Source of the DNA: Polynucleobacter ibericus
Lineage (GTDB): Bacteria; Pseudomonadota; Gammaproteobacteria; Burkholderiales; Burkholderiaceae
Reading direction: 5' to 3'
Length of the DNA stretch: 64,000 nucleotides
NCBI RefSeq assembly: GCF_018687955.1
Contig: NZ_CP061309.1
Coordinates: 372,001-436,000, forward strand
The notes under the pieces are model-generated. The model ran no database searches. It saw nothing but the letters and a program-made list of their open reading frames with translations, and had not been told where the DNA came from. Both the position numbers and the translations under genes were made by a program. This document shows, piece by piece, positions 45,518 through 53,421 of the stretch (within the stretch, counting starts at the first letter, position 1; the number at the start of each line of letters is the position of its first letter).

Positions 45518-48013
45518 ATGGCTGAATCCCGTTCACGTTCCGTTACGCTGAATCCCGGCATGATGGGTTCTGGGGATGCAGTCGTGCAGGCTTTAAAAGT
45601 CCCGCCACATTCTGTAGAAGCCGAGCAATCATTGCTCGGCGGTCTACTGATCGATAACTCTTCTTGGGATAACCTGGGTGGAGTATTAAACGATAAAGAT
45701 TTCTATCGCCCCGAACACGCTTTGATCTACAAGGCGATTGCTCGTTTGGTTGGCGAAAATCATCCCGCTGACGTCATTACCGTTCATGATGCAATTAAAT
45801 CTGAGCAGGGTGGTGATTTGGTTGGTATTGATTACCTTAATTCCCTAGCCCAAAACACACCTAGTGCCGCGAACATTAAAGGCTACGCCGATATTGTTCG
45901 TGATCGTAGTATTTTGCGTCGTCTGATTGAAGTGTCAGACAGTATTGTGAATTCTGCATTCGTACCAGAAGGTCGCACTGTTAGAACCTTGTTGGATGAA
46001 GCCGAGTCACGCATTTTGCAAATTGGTGAAGAAGGTAGTCGCAAAGCCGACTATCTCGAGATTGAACCCTTGCTAAAGGCTGTAGTAGCTCGTATTGATG
46101 AGCTCTACAACCGTCAAGGCGGCAGTGATATCACTGGTATTGCAACTGGCTTTTTGGATTTAGATAAGCAAACTAGTGGCCTACAAAAAGGCGACTTAGT
46201 AATTGTGGCTGGAAGACCTTCGATGGGTAAGGCGCAACCTCTAGATGCAAAAGTAAAGACTGTGGATGGGTGGAAGTTAATGGGTGATCTGAAGTTTGGT
46301 GATCGCCTTGCTTCTGTCGATGGTCAGCACTCTATGGTGACTGGTATTTATCCACAAGGCATTAAACAGATTTATAAAGTCACTTTCTCCGATGGGCGAG
46401 TGGCTGAGTGTTGCGATGAGCACCTATGGCGTGTGATGTACCGAGATTGGTCGGGGCCACGCGTTATCAATACAGCTCGCTTAATGGAAATGCTGCAGTG
46501 TGTCCGCTACAAAAATAGATTATGGGTTGATCCTGTGTCTGGCGATTTTGGTCACTCGAATGCATTGCCGATTCATCCATGGGTTTTAGGTGCGTTGCTA
46601 GGCGATGGCACTCTCGCACTATCTCATAGCTCTGTGATGTTTTCGACCAAGTCGCCTGAGCTTATTGAGCGCATGAATATGCTTGCTAACTTTGAGATGG
46701 AGTTAGTGCATGCTAATGCTTATGACTGGAGATTAGTCTCGAAAGAGAGAATTGCCGCTAATGGTCAAAGAGCGGCCGTAAAGACAAATTATTTTAGATC
46801 TGCCTTAAATGAATTAGGCGTTCTAGGCTGTAGAAGTTTTGATAAATATATTCCAGTTACCTATCTTGAGGCGAATAAGAATTCTCGTCTCGCGTTGTTC
46901 CAAGGATTAATGGACACTGATGGTTGGATTGAAAAGTGGGGCTCCATTCGTTTTTGTACAGCAAGCAAGCAATTGTCTGAGGACGTTGCATCTTTGGCTA
47001 GATCATTAGGCGGTATTTGCTCCATAGCGCATAAACAGTCTAACTACACCTACAAGGGTGAAAAGAAGCAAGGTCGTGTATCTTATTTTTTGAATATGAG
47101 CTTTGGACCTGGTTTTCAAGCGTTTACTCTGCCTGAAAAGACTGAAAGATTAAGAGTAAGTTGGGATCGTCAACGTAGACTTTCATTCAGGAGTATTGAG
47201 CCTTCTAGAGTGTCTCAGGCCCAATGTATTTCAGTAAGCCATCCTCAAAGAACTTATATAACGAATGATTATGTTGTTACCCACAACACTGCATTTGCAT
47301 TAAATATTGCTGAGAATGTCGCTCTAGCAGAAGGTTTACCTGTCGTCGTGTTCTCCATGGAGATGTCAGGCGAACAGTTAGCAGCTCGTTTGCTCGGATC
47401 AGTAGGGCGTGTTGATCAAAGTCGTATGCGTACTGGTAAGTTGCAGGATGATGAGTGGCCACGTGTTACCGATGCCATTGCTCGTTTAAGTAATACCCAA
47501 ATTTTGATTGATGAGACTGGCTCTTTATCCAGCTTAGAGTTGCGTGCTCGGGCGCGTCGCATTGCCAGAAACTTTGGTGGAACGCTAGGTTTAGTGGTGA
47601 TCGATTATTTGCAGTTGATGAGTGGATCTGGTTCAGAGAATCGCGCTACTGAGATTTCTGAAATATCTCGCTCACTGAAATCTCTCGCAAAAGAATTGCA
47701 ATGCCCTGTAGTAGCGCTCTCTCAGTTAAATCGTGGTCTTGAGCAACGGCCAAATAAACGTCCGATCATGTCTGACTTGCGTGAATCTGGCGCTATTGAA
47801 CAAGATGCAGACTTAATTATGTTCATCTATCGTGATGAGGTGTATCACCCAGATACCACTACTGATAAAGGTGTTGCCGAAATTATTATCGGTAAGCAGC
47901 GTAATGGACCAATCGGAACAGTTCGCCTCAGTTGGCAAGGTCCGTATACCAAGTTTGATAACTTGGCGATGGGATCGATTGGTTACTCTTCTGGTGGATA
48001 CGAGCCGTTCTAA
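45518..48013 (+). CDS. dnaB: Replicative DNA helicase DnaB, interrupted by an in-frame intein
   Basis: Hexameric fork helicase. The open frame has 831 codons; removing the 352-residue intein (residues 239-590) leaves 479, normal for DnaB. The N-extein holds the primase-binding domain (HSVEAEQSLLGGLLIDNSSWD) and the RecA-like domain up to the P-loop GRPSMGK, and the C-extein resumes as TAFALNIAENVALAEGLPV, with FSMEMSGEQL, VVIDYLQLMSG, and SDLRESGAIEQDADLIMF. The helicase cannot bind ATP until splicing joins K238 to T591, so the gene depends on protein splicing. It lies 24 bases after rplI; a terminator follows. Confidence 0.96.
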   Translation: MAESRSRSVTLNPGMMGSGDAVVQALKVPPHSVEAEQSLLGGLLIDNSSWDNLGGVLNDKDFYRPEHALIYKAIARLVGENHPADVITVHDAIKSEQGGDLVGIDYLNSLAQNTPSAANIKGYADIVRDRSILRRLIEVSDSIVNSAFVPEGRTVRTLLDEAESRILQIGEEGSRKADYLEIEPLLKAVVARIDELYNRQGGSDITGIATGFLDLDKQTSGLQKGDLVIVAGRPSMGKAQPLDAKVKTVDGWKLMGDLKFGDRLASVDGQHSMVTGIYPQGIKQIYKVTFSDGRVAECCDEHLWRVMYRDWSGPRVINTARLMEMLQCVRYKNRLWVDPVSGDFGHSNALPIHPWVLGALLGDGTLALSHSSVMFSTKSPELIERMNMLANFEMELVHANAYDWRLVSKERIAANGQRAAVKTNYFRSALNELGVLGCRSFDKYIPVTYLEANKNSRLALFQGLMDTDGWIEKWGSIRFCTASKQLSEDVASLARSLGGICSIAHKQSNYTYKGEKKQGRVSYFLNMSFGPGFQAFTLPEKTERLRVSWDRQRRLSFRSIEPSRVSQAQCISVSHPQRTYITNDYVVTHNTAFALNIAENVALAEGLPVVVFSMEMSGEQLAARLLGSVGRVDQSRMRTGKLQDDEWPRVTDAIARLSNTQILIDETGSLSSLELRARARRIARNFGGTLGLVVIDYLQLMSGSGSENRATEISEISRSLKSLAKELQCPVVALSQLNRGLEQRPNKRPIMSDLRESGAIEQDADLIMFIYRDEVYHPDTTTDKGVAEIIIGKQRNGPIGTVRLSWQGPYTKFDNLAMGSIGYSSGGYEPF
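46232..47287 (+). mobile_element. Class 3-type intein with LAGLIDADG homing endonuclease, inside dnaB
   Basis: This 352-residue self-splicing element starts with Ala (AQPLDAKVKTVDGWK), not Cys or Ser, and ends VVTHN followed by extein Thr. It carries the three residues that mark class 3 inteins: Trp66 after the block B His64 (DEHLW), Cys332 in block F (AQCISVSHP) and Thr350 before the final His351-Asn352. The endonuclease part is a DOD type: motif 1 is LGALLGDGTL with Asp125, motif 2 is LFQGLMDTDGWIEK with Asp230 (and Asp228). It sits precisely between the Walker A Lys and Thr codons. The boundaries follow from the reconstructed P-loop GRPSMGKT. Confidence 0.92.
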
Positions 48014-48055
48014 GCAAAGAAATAATCTAAAAACTAAATAGAAGAGCAAATAGAT

Positions 48056-48085
48056 AAAAAAGCCTCACACTGTGAGGCTTTTTTT
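48056..48085. terminator. Bidirectional intrinsic terminator after dnaB
   Basis: AGCCTCACA and TGTGAGGCT form a near-perfect palindrome (real loop a few bases), flanked by A5 on the left and T7 on the right. It ends dnaB and the convergent PsiF-like gene. Confidence 0.88.
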
Positions 48086-48118
48086 ATGAAGCAAATAAAT
48101 GAGATCAACTAAGCAATC

Positions 48119-48385
48119 TTATTTACCGCCTTCACATTTTTTGATGGAGGCTGCTTTAGCTGCACCATACAGCGGCTTACCGTCTTTGCTAACTGCCTTA
48201 GCTTCACAATCATTTGGTTTTGCATCTCCCATACATTTTTTGATAGAGGCATCTTTTGCTGCCCCATACAGAGGCTTACCCTCTTTGCTGACTGCCTTGG
48301 CTTCACAAGCCGCTTGATCAGCAAAAGCATAGGTTGGCAGAGCAAAACTCAGAGCAATACTTAAGGCAACGATGATTTTTTTCAT
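48119..48385 (-). CDS. Small secreted protein with two PsiF-like repeats
   Basis: An 88-residue exported protein. A signal peptide (MKKIIVALSIALSFALPTYAFA, cleavage before DQA) is followed by two copies of a 33-residue unit, CEAKAVSKEGKPLYGAAKDASIKKC and CEAKAVSKDGKPLYGAAKAASIKKC, each with one Cys at each end. The pattern resembles the PsiF repeat of phosphate-starvation-inducible proteins, but the match is by eye. The coding DNA repeats with a 99-base period (48142 and 48241 mark equivalent points). ATG 48385 chosen because it starts the signal peptide. Confidence 0.75.
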   Translation of the reverse strand: MKKIIVALSIALSFALPTYAFADQAACEAKAVSKEGKPLYGAAKDASIKKCMGDAKPNDCEAKAVSKDGKPLYGAAKAASIKKCEGGK

Positions 48386-48500
48386 GACATCTCCTGTAGG
48401 GGGCAAATGAGTAAATAGATTACTCGATAAATGACTGTAATCAAAATGCAGAATTTCGGAAACATAGGGAAAGCGCTATTAACCCTAAAGAATCTGACGA

Positions 48501-49034
48501 TCAAGGCGTCATACGACGTGCTTCCGTAAACTTTGCCGCCCAATAGGGCGAAGTGATGTAGTCGAGCCGCACGGTTCCGCCAGCGCTTGGAGCATGGACA
48601 AATCTGCCTTGTCCGACATAGATTCCAGCATGTGAATATTTTTCTCCGGTGGTGTTAAAGAACACCAGATCCCCCGGTGCGGGTGGCTGACCTTCAATAC
48701 TTCTGCCTTTACTGCTCATTAGCTGAATAGTCCGCGGTAGCTTGATCCCTGCCGCTTTGTTATAGACGTACACAATTAGCCCACTGCAATCAAATCCACC
48801 CTTTGGGGTATTGCCGCCGTATCGATACGGAACATCTACCAAGCCTACCGCAGTAATAGAAATATCCTCAGTGCCAACGCTGGTGTCCTGCTTAAATTGG
48901 GCAACCCTAGTGGACGACGCTGATTTTCCGCTGAATATGCTACAGCCGCTTAAGATCAGCAAGCTACAAATAAAAATGCCGCACCCTACAAGAGTGCGGC
49001 ATGAGAAAGGTTTCTTAGAGCGCGTCAGCAGCAT
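48501..49034 (-). CDS. NlpC/P60-family lipoprotein (peptidoglycan hydrolase)
   Basis: A 177-residue lipoprotein that probably cuts peptide bonds in the cell wall. The lipobox ILSGC places the lipidated Cys at residue 31 after a long membrane segment. The NlpC/P60 domain has catalytic Cys83 (GGFDCSGL), His135 (KYSHAGIYVG) and His147 (FVHAPS). Its ATG lies inside the 3' end of the PhoH gene (20-base overlap), so translation may be coupled. MepS or NlpC of E. coli are the nearest relatives. Confidence 0.88.
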   Translation of the reverse strand: MLLTRSKKPFSCRTLVGCGIFICSLLILSGCSIFSGKSASSTRVAQFKQDTSVGTEDISITAVGLVDVPYRYGGNTPKGGFDCSGLIVYVYNKAAGIKLPRTIQLMSSKGRSIEGQPPAPGDLVFFNTTGEKYSHAGIYVGQGRFVHAPSAGGTVRLDYITSPYWAAKFTEARRMTP

Positions 49035-50676
49035 GATCCGCTAGACGTGAACGCTCACCGCGGGCTAGAGTCACATGACCACCGTGACGCCAGCCTTTGA
49101 AGCGATCAACCACATAAGTTAAGCCAGAAGAACCTTCTGTCAAATAAGGCGTATCAATCTGAGCAATATTACCTAGGCAAACGATTTTGGTTCCTGGGCC
49201 TGCACGGGTAACCAAAGTTTTCATTTGCTTAGGAGTCAGATTTTGCGCCTCATCAATGATCACAAACTTACTGACGAAAGTTCTGCCACGCATGAAGTTC
49301 ATGCTCTTTACTTTAATGCGGGAGCGAATGAGTTCTTGAGTTGCGGCACGACCCCATTCTCCAGCACCGCCATCTTCATTGCGTTGAAGTACTTCAAGGT
49401 TATCGTCAAATGCACCCATCCACGGCTGCATTTTTTCTTCTTCGGTACCTGGTAGGAAACCGATGTCTTCGCCAACGGGTACTGTTGCACGGGTAATGAT
49501 GATTTCGTTATAGCGCTTGCTATCAAGTACTTGCTCTAGGCCAGCAGCCAAAGCAAGCAGGGTTTTTCCAGTTCCTGCTTGACCTAACAAGGTCACAAAA
49601 TCCACATCTGGGTTCATCAGTAGGTTCATGGCAAAGTTCTGCTCGCGATTGCGGGCGGTCACGCTCCAGACATTATTTTTCTGATGAGAAAAGTCACGCA
49701 AGGTTTGCAAGAGCGCAGTCTTGCCATTGATTTCTCGCACTTGAGCATAGAAGGGCGTTGATCCGTCAGGGTTCTCTTGGTAGACAAACTGATTGACCAA
49801 CATACTTTGTACAGATGGCCCAGTGACGCGATAGAACATAGTCCCAGATTTGGAGTCAGCCCAGCTTTCCATATCTTTACCATGTTTAGGCCAGAAGTCT
49901 GCATTCAAAGGCATGACACCGGCATACATCAGATCGCGATCTTCTAATACTTGGTCATTAAAATAGTCTTCAGCAGGTAAGCCAAGCGCGCGTGCTTTGA
50001 TGCGCATATTGATATCTTTCGATACCAACACTACCTCTTGACCTTTTCGAGTTTTCTGTAATTCGCTAACAACAGCAAGAATCAGGTTGTCACCCTTTCC
50101 TTCGGGAAGTCCTTCTGGCAATGCTTGTGTAGTTAATTTAGTCTGGAAAAATAAGCGACCTGTGACATCTTGATTGCCAAGCTTATTAAGAGGGATGCCT
50201 TCATCTAGGGTGCCGCTGGTGCCGGCAATCAATTGATCCAATGATCTGCTAACGGTTCTGGCATTACGAGCTACCTCGGTCATGCCTTTCTTGTGGTTGT
50301 CCAACTCTTCAAGCGTCGTCATTGGCAAGTAAAGGTCATGCTCCGAGAAGCGGAACAGGGAACTTGGATCATGCATCAAGACGTTTGTATCGAGAACGAA
50401 TAGGCTAGGAGGCCCAGTACGCACTACCCGTTTAGGTTTTGCAGGTGTAGCTGCCTTGTTCTCATTGCGCTGATTATGCGCAGGCCGATGATCCGCCTTA
50501 ATTTTTTCGAGGGCTACTTCAGCTGCTGATAAATCTTCTTCCACATCGTTGGTCCAATCAATAGCTTCCACTACCACTGGTTTTGCTGGTGCAGGACGTT
50601 TCTTTAAGTCGGGAGTATCTTTACGACTGAGTTTTACTTGATCAGCAATTTGAGTGGGTATCGGGGGCAATGGCAT
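49015..50676 (-). CDS. PIN-PhoH fusion ATPase (PhoH2-like)
   Basis: A 553-residue protein with an N-terminal PIN nuclease domain (Asp96 in VLDTNVLMHDPSSLFRF, DKLDNHKK-type helix, and VLVSKDINMRIKARALG) joined to a PhoH-type P-loop ATPase: Walker A GQAGTGKT at 365-372, Walker B VIIDEAQN near 472-478, and ATVPVGEDIGFLPGTEEEKM. Such PIN-PhoH proteins are seen as RNA-unwinding and cleaving enzymes in mycobacteria; the role here is unknown. It lies downstream of a structured leader and overlaps the NlpC/P60 gene. Confidence 0.9.
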   Translation of the reverse strand: MPLPPIPTQIADQVKLSRKDTPDLKKRPAPAKPVVVEAIDWTNDVEEDLSAAEVALEKIKADHRPAHNQRNENKAATPAKPKRVVRTGPPSLFVLDTNVLMHDPSSLFRFSEHDLYLPMTTLEELDNHKKGMTEVARNARTVSRSLDQLIAGTSGTLDEGIPLNKLGNQDVTGRLFFQTKLTTQALPEGLPEGKGDNLILAVVSELQKTRKGQEVVLVSKDINMRIKARALGLPAEDYFNDQVLEDRDLMYAGVMPLNADFWPKHGKDMESWADSKSGTMFYRVTGPSVQSMLVNQFVYQENPDGSTPFYAQVREINGKTALLQTLRDFSHQKNNVWSVTARNREQNFAMNLLMNPDVDFVTLLGQAGTGKTLLALAAGLEQVLDSKRYNEIIITRATVPVGEDIGFLPGTEEEKMQPWMGAFDDNLEVLQRNEDGGAGEWGRAATQELIRSRIKVKSMNFMRGRTFVSKFVIIDEAQNLTPKQMKTLVTRAGPGTKIVCLGNIAQIDTPYLTEGSSGLTYVVDRFKGWRHGGHVTLARGERSRLADHAADAL

Positions 50677-50690
50677 GGACTCTCCTAAAA

Positions 50691-50724
50691 GAAAAAACCG
50701 TCAAGCGGAGTGCGTTGACGGTTT
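50691..50724 (-). terminator. Terminator-like hairpin in the PhoH leader
   Basis: On the minus strand, AAACCGTCAA pairs with TTGACGGTTT around a 10-base loop and is followed by TTTTTC. It lies only about 15 bases before the ATG of the PIN-PhoH gene. It could be the end of bcp transcription or an attenuator in the leader of the PhoH gene. Confidence 0.7.
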
Positions 50725-50750
50725 ATTACAAAACTGGTTGCATCGATGGT

Positions 50751-50776
50751 TAAAAAACGGAGGGGGTTGCTCTCCG
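50751..50776 (-). terminator. Second terminator-like hairpin upstream of the PhoH gene
   Basis: On the minus strand, CGGAG pairs with CTCCG around a 9-base loop and is followed by TTTTTT. The stem is short but GC-rich. Together with the hairpin at 50691-50724 it gives two tandem terminators in the same leader. Confidence 0.5.
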
Positions 50777-50853
50777 CACCTGATCTGAGATATTCAGGTT
50801 TCTGGTTCAAACGGATTGTCAGACTTTCCCGTCGTTTACGGTGCATATGAATC

Positions 50854-50881
50854 ACTTTACCCCAAATTTTGGGGTTTGCAA
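50854..50881 (-). promoter_or_regulatory. Possible promoter with palindromic spacer for the PhoH leader RNA
   Basis: On the minus strand, TTGCAA (50881-50876) and TAAAGT (50859-50854) are separated by 16 bases. The spacer is a near-perfect inverted repeat, CCCCAAAATTTGGGG (50874-50860), which could be a repressor site. Confidence 0.4.
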
Positions 50882-50908
50882 GCACCTCGGATCAAATTAT
50901 TGTAAAAA

Positions 50909-51376
50909 TTATTTAGTGGCTTGAGCCGCTTGTAATACTTCTGTCACATGACCTGGAACCTTAAGGCCGCGCCACTCTTTTGCGAGCTTACCGGAGGAGT
51001 CAAACAAGAAGGTGCTGCGCTCAACGCCACGGACTTGTTTGCCATACATATTCTTCATCTTCATAACGCCAAAGATCTGGCAAAGCTTTTCTTCAGTATC
51101 TGCAACCAACTCAAAAGGCAGCTCTAATTTGCTACGGAAGTTGTCGTGCGATTTGAGGCTATCGCGGGAAACACCCACTACTAGTGTATTGGCTTTGGTA
51201 AATGCTTCGATGTTGTCTCTGAATTCACCAGACTCAGCAGTGCAGCCTGGGGTCATATCTTTAGGATAAAAATAGAGAACCAGTTTTTTACCTTTTGCGG
51301 ACGCTGGTGAAAACGTCAATCCAGATGTTGCTGGAATTGCGCACTGTGGCATGGGTTGACCAATGGCTACTGTCAT
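50909..51376 (-). CDS. bcp: Thioredoxin-dependent peroxiredoxin, Bcp/PrxQ type
   Basis: Detoxifies hydrogen peroxide and organic peroxides in the cytoplasm. The peroxidatic Cys45 is in YFYPKDMTPGCTAESGEFRD. The resolving Cys found five residues later in E. coli Bcp is not present (Gly50), so it may work as a 1-Cys type or use another Cys such as that in KLCQIFG. At 155 residues it is normal. It lies 33 bases after arnD on the same strand. Confidence 0.9.
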   Translation of the reverse strand: MTVAIGQPMPQCAIPATSGLTFSPASAKGKKLVLYFYPKDMTPGCTAESGEFRDNIEAFTKANTLVVGVSRDSLKSHDNFRSKLELPFELVADTEEKLCQIFGVMKMKNMYGKQVRGVERSTFLFDSSGKLAKEWRGLKVPGHVTEVLQAAQATK

Positions 51377-51409
51377 GATGATCCTTCGTTGGTTGATTGT
51401 CTCTTGGTT

Positions 51410-52327
51410 CTAACTATTTTGAATAATTAAATCACCACTGCGATTGGGGATTTCACCCCAAGTCACTGGCAGTACAGCTATTTTATCGAGTTGCTTGGTG
51501 GCTTCCCAGGATTTATGAAGCTCGCCCATGGTGACAAGGTCGTGACCTTGATTTAGCCATCCAGCAAGCAGTTGCTCAAATGCGGGCAATAACTTTTGAC
51601 CTTCCAGTTCAGCGTGGAGAGTAAAGACCTGGTCATTCGGATTGCTTTGGGTGATCTCTAAAAGCTTTTTGACTGCGCCAAATTCATCGGCACCATCGAT
51701 GCCAATCAGTTCATCAAAAGTAGGGAGTGTTGTTGGGTATTGCACATGTTTCGCTTTGCCAGATGGTAAGGCAAGGCGATAGGGCATGAGATTGGGCTCA
51801 GCTCTACCATCGGAAGAGTAAGTAATTCCCCATTGATCAAGTTGCTCAAAAGCAGTTTCGTTCATTTGCCAACCAGCAGCACCATAAGTGACTGGCGTAT
51901 GCCCAAAGATTTCTACAAAACGATCCCAGCTTTTTTGCATCATTGCTTTAGTCCATGCTGCGTCTTGATTGCGCACAGCATCTTGCCAAGCCACATGATC
52001 CCAAGTATGAATACCAGTCTCATGACCTGCCTGATCAATGGCACGCATCTCTGCGGCTGCTTTTTTACCGATATCAGGGCCCGGGATAAGTACGCCATAG
52101 AGCAGTGTTTTTATGCCATAGTGCTCAACGACAGAAGTGCGGCTAACCTTTTTCAGAAAGCCCGGACGAAAGACGCGCTTTAAGGCCCAGCCAGTGTGGT
52201 CTGGCCCAAGGCTAAATAGGAAAGTGGCTTTTAAGCCAAAGCGCTCCAAGGTGCGGGCAAGATTGGGAACGCCCTCTTTGGTGCCGCGTAAGGTATCAAC
52301 ATCAACCTTGAGAGCAATCTTAGCCAT
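51410..52327 (-). CDS. arnD: Aminoarabinose deformylase ArnD
   Basis: Removes the formyl group from undecaprenyl-linked formamido-arabinose. The 305-residue polysaccharide-deacetylase fold starts ALKVDVDTLRGTKEGVPNL, has FLFSLGPDHTGWALKRVFRPGFLKK, and the metal-binding histidines in GIHTWDHVAWQ. The C-terminal His is in FTLHAELEG. It lies last of the arn genes, after split arnA, with a 22-base gap. Confidence 0.92.
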   Translation of the reverse strand: MAKIALKVDVDTLRGTKEGVPNLARTLERFGLKATFLFSLGPDHTGWALKRVFRPGFLKKVSRTSVVEHYGIKTLLYGVLIPGPDIGKKAAAEMRAIDQAGHETGIHTWDHVAWQDAVRNQDAAWTKAMMQKSWDRFVEIFGHTPVTYGAAGWQMNETAFEQLDQWGITYSSDGRAEPNLMPYRLALPSGKAKHVQYPTTLPTFDELIGIDGADEFGAVKKLLEITQSNPNDQVFTLHAELEGQKLLPAFEQLLAGWLNQGHDLVTMGELHKSWEATKQLDKIAVLPVTWGEIPNRSGDLIIQNS

Positions 52328-52349
52328 GAACTCTTAAATTTACTTTTAC

Positions 52350-53396
52350 TTATTCTTTATCAACTAGATGACGTGCTTTTTCTACATCTTCACGATAGGC
52401 TTCAAAAATATTCTTCAGCGCATCAGACATAGTTGTAGTTGGCTTCCAACCAAGCTCACTCATCGTGTTATCAATCGCTGGCACACGATTCTGCACATCT
52501 TGATAACCTTCGCCGTAATAAGCGCCAGAAGTAGTTTCGACAATCTTCACTTCATTGGCATTCTTGGCGTACTCAGGAATACTGCGAGCAATCTCTAACA
52601 TTTGGTTAGCGAGTTCGCGAATAGAGTGATTGTTTTTAGGATTGCCAATGTTGTAAATCTTGCCATTAGCAACACCATCTTTATTATCGATAATGCGCAT
52701 CAAAGCATCAATGCCATCATCAATATAAGTAAAGGCACGTTTCTGGGCGCCACCGTCAACGACGTTGATAGGTTCGCCGCGTACGATGTGACCCAAGAAC
52801 TGAGTCACCACACGGGATGAGCCTTCTTTTGGTGTGTAGATGCTATCTAAGCCAGGTCCAATCCAATTAAATGGACGGAAGAGCGTAAAACGTAGGCCTT
52901 CCATGCCGTAACCCCAAATCACTCGGTCCATCAACTGCTTGGAGCAAGCGTAGATCCAGCGTGGCTTATTGATTGGGCCGTAAACCATATTGGATTTAGA
53001 AGGATCAAATTCACCGTCCTCACACATTCCATACACTTCAGAAGTGGATGGGAACACCAAATGCTTTTTGTATTTGACTGCGGAGCGCACGATCGGAAGG
53101 TTGGCTTCGAAGTCGAGCTCAAATACCTTGAGTGGTTGCTGTACGTAAGTCGCAGGCGTTGCAATGGCAACTAAGGGCAGAATGACATCACATTTACGAA
53201 TGTGGTATTCAACCCATTCTTTGTTGATGGTGATATCACCTTCAAAGAAGTACATACGTGGATGGTTAATCAAATCACCCAGACGATCATTTTGCATGTC
53301 CATGCCATAGACATCCCAATCGGTTGTCTCCAGAATGCGCTTGGAAAGGTGGTGACCAATAAAACCGTTAACACCAAGAATGAGTACTTTTTTCAT
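52350..53396 (-). CDS. arnA: ArnA dehydrogenase-type enzyme (UDP-glucuronate decarboxylase), stand-alone
   Basis: The 348-residue NAD-dependent SDR corresponds to the C-terminal half of E. coli ArnA, which oxidises and decarboxylates UDP-glucuronic acid. VLILGVNGFIGHHL binds NAD. PSTSEVYGMC carries the Ser-Glu pair, and YACSKQLMDRVIWGY the Tyr-Lys pair. QKRAFTYIDDG has the Arg that corresponds to Arg619. The formyltransferase half is encoded separately at 53422-54291. Gene name is by homology to one half only. Confidence 0.92.
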   Translation of the reverse strand: MKKVLILGVNGFIGHHLSKRILETTDWDVYGMDMQNDRLGDLINHPRMYFFEGDITINKEWVEYHIRKCDVILPLVAIATPATYVQQPLKVFELDFEANLPIVRSAVKYKKHLVFPSTSEVYGMCEDGEFDPSKSNMVYGPINKPRWIYACSKQLMDRVIWGYGMEGLRFTLFRPFNWIGPGLDSIYTPKEGSSRVVTQFLGHIVRGEPINVVDGGAQKRAFTYIDDGIDALMRIIDNKDGVANGKIYNIGNPKNNHSIRELANQMLEIARSIPEYAKNANEVKIVETTSGAYYGEGYQDVQNRVPAIDNTMSELGWKPTTTMSDALKNIFEAYREDVEKARHLVDKE

Positions 53397-53421
53397 CTTT
53401 ACTGCCTCGTCTTAATCTAAT

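Noticed and set aside
48119..48310. 99-base repeat pair considered as a CRISPR-like or mobile repeat
   Set aside because: The repeats are in-frame protein units with coding divergence and only two copies, with no spacers.
50776..50797. Plus-strand ACCTGATCTGAGATATTCAG resembling part of a TPP riboswitch
   Set aside because: The CTGAGA element and conserved pairing arms are missing at proper spacing, and no plus-strand gene follows.
50685..50885. Open frame (about 66 codons, Arg-rich start) in the PhoH leader
   Set aside because: It runs through both terminator hairpins and has no convincing ribosome-binding site. A leader-peptide role cannot be supported.
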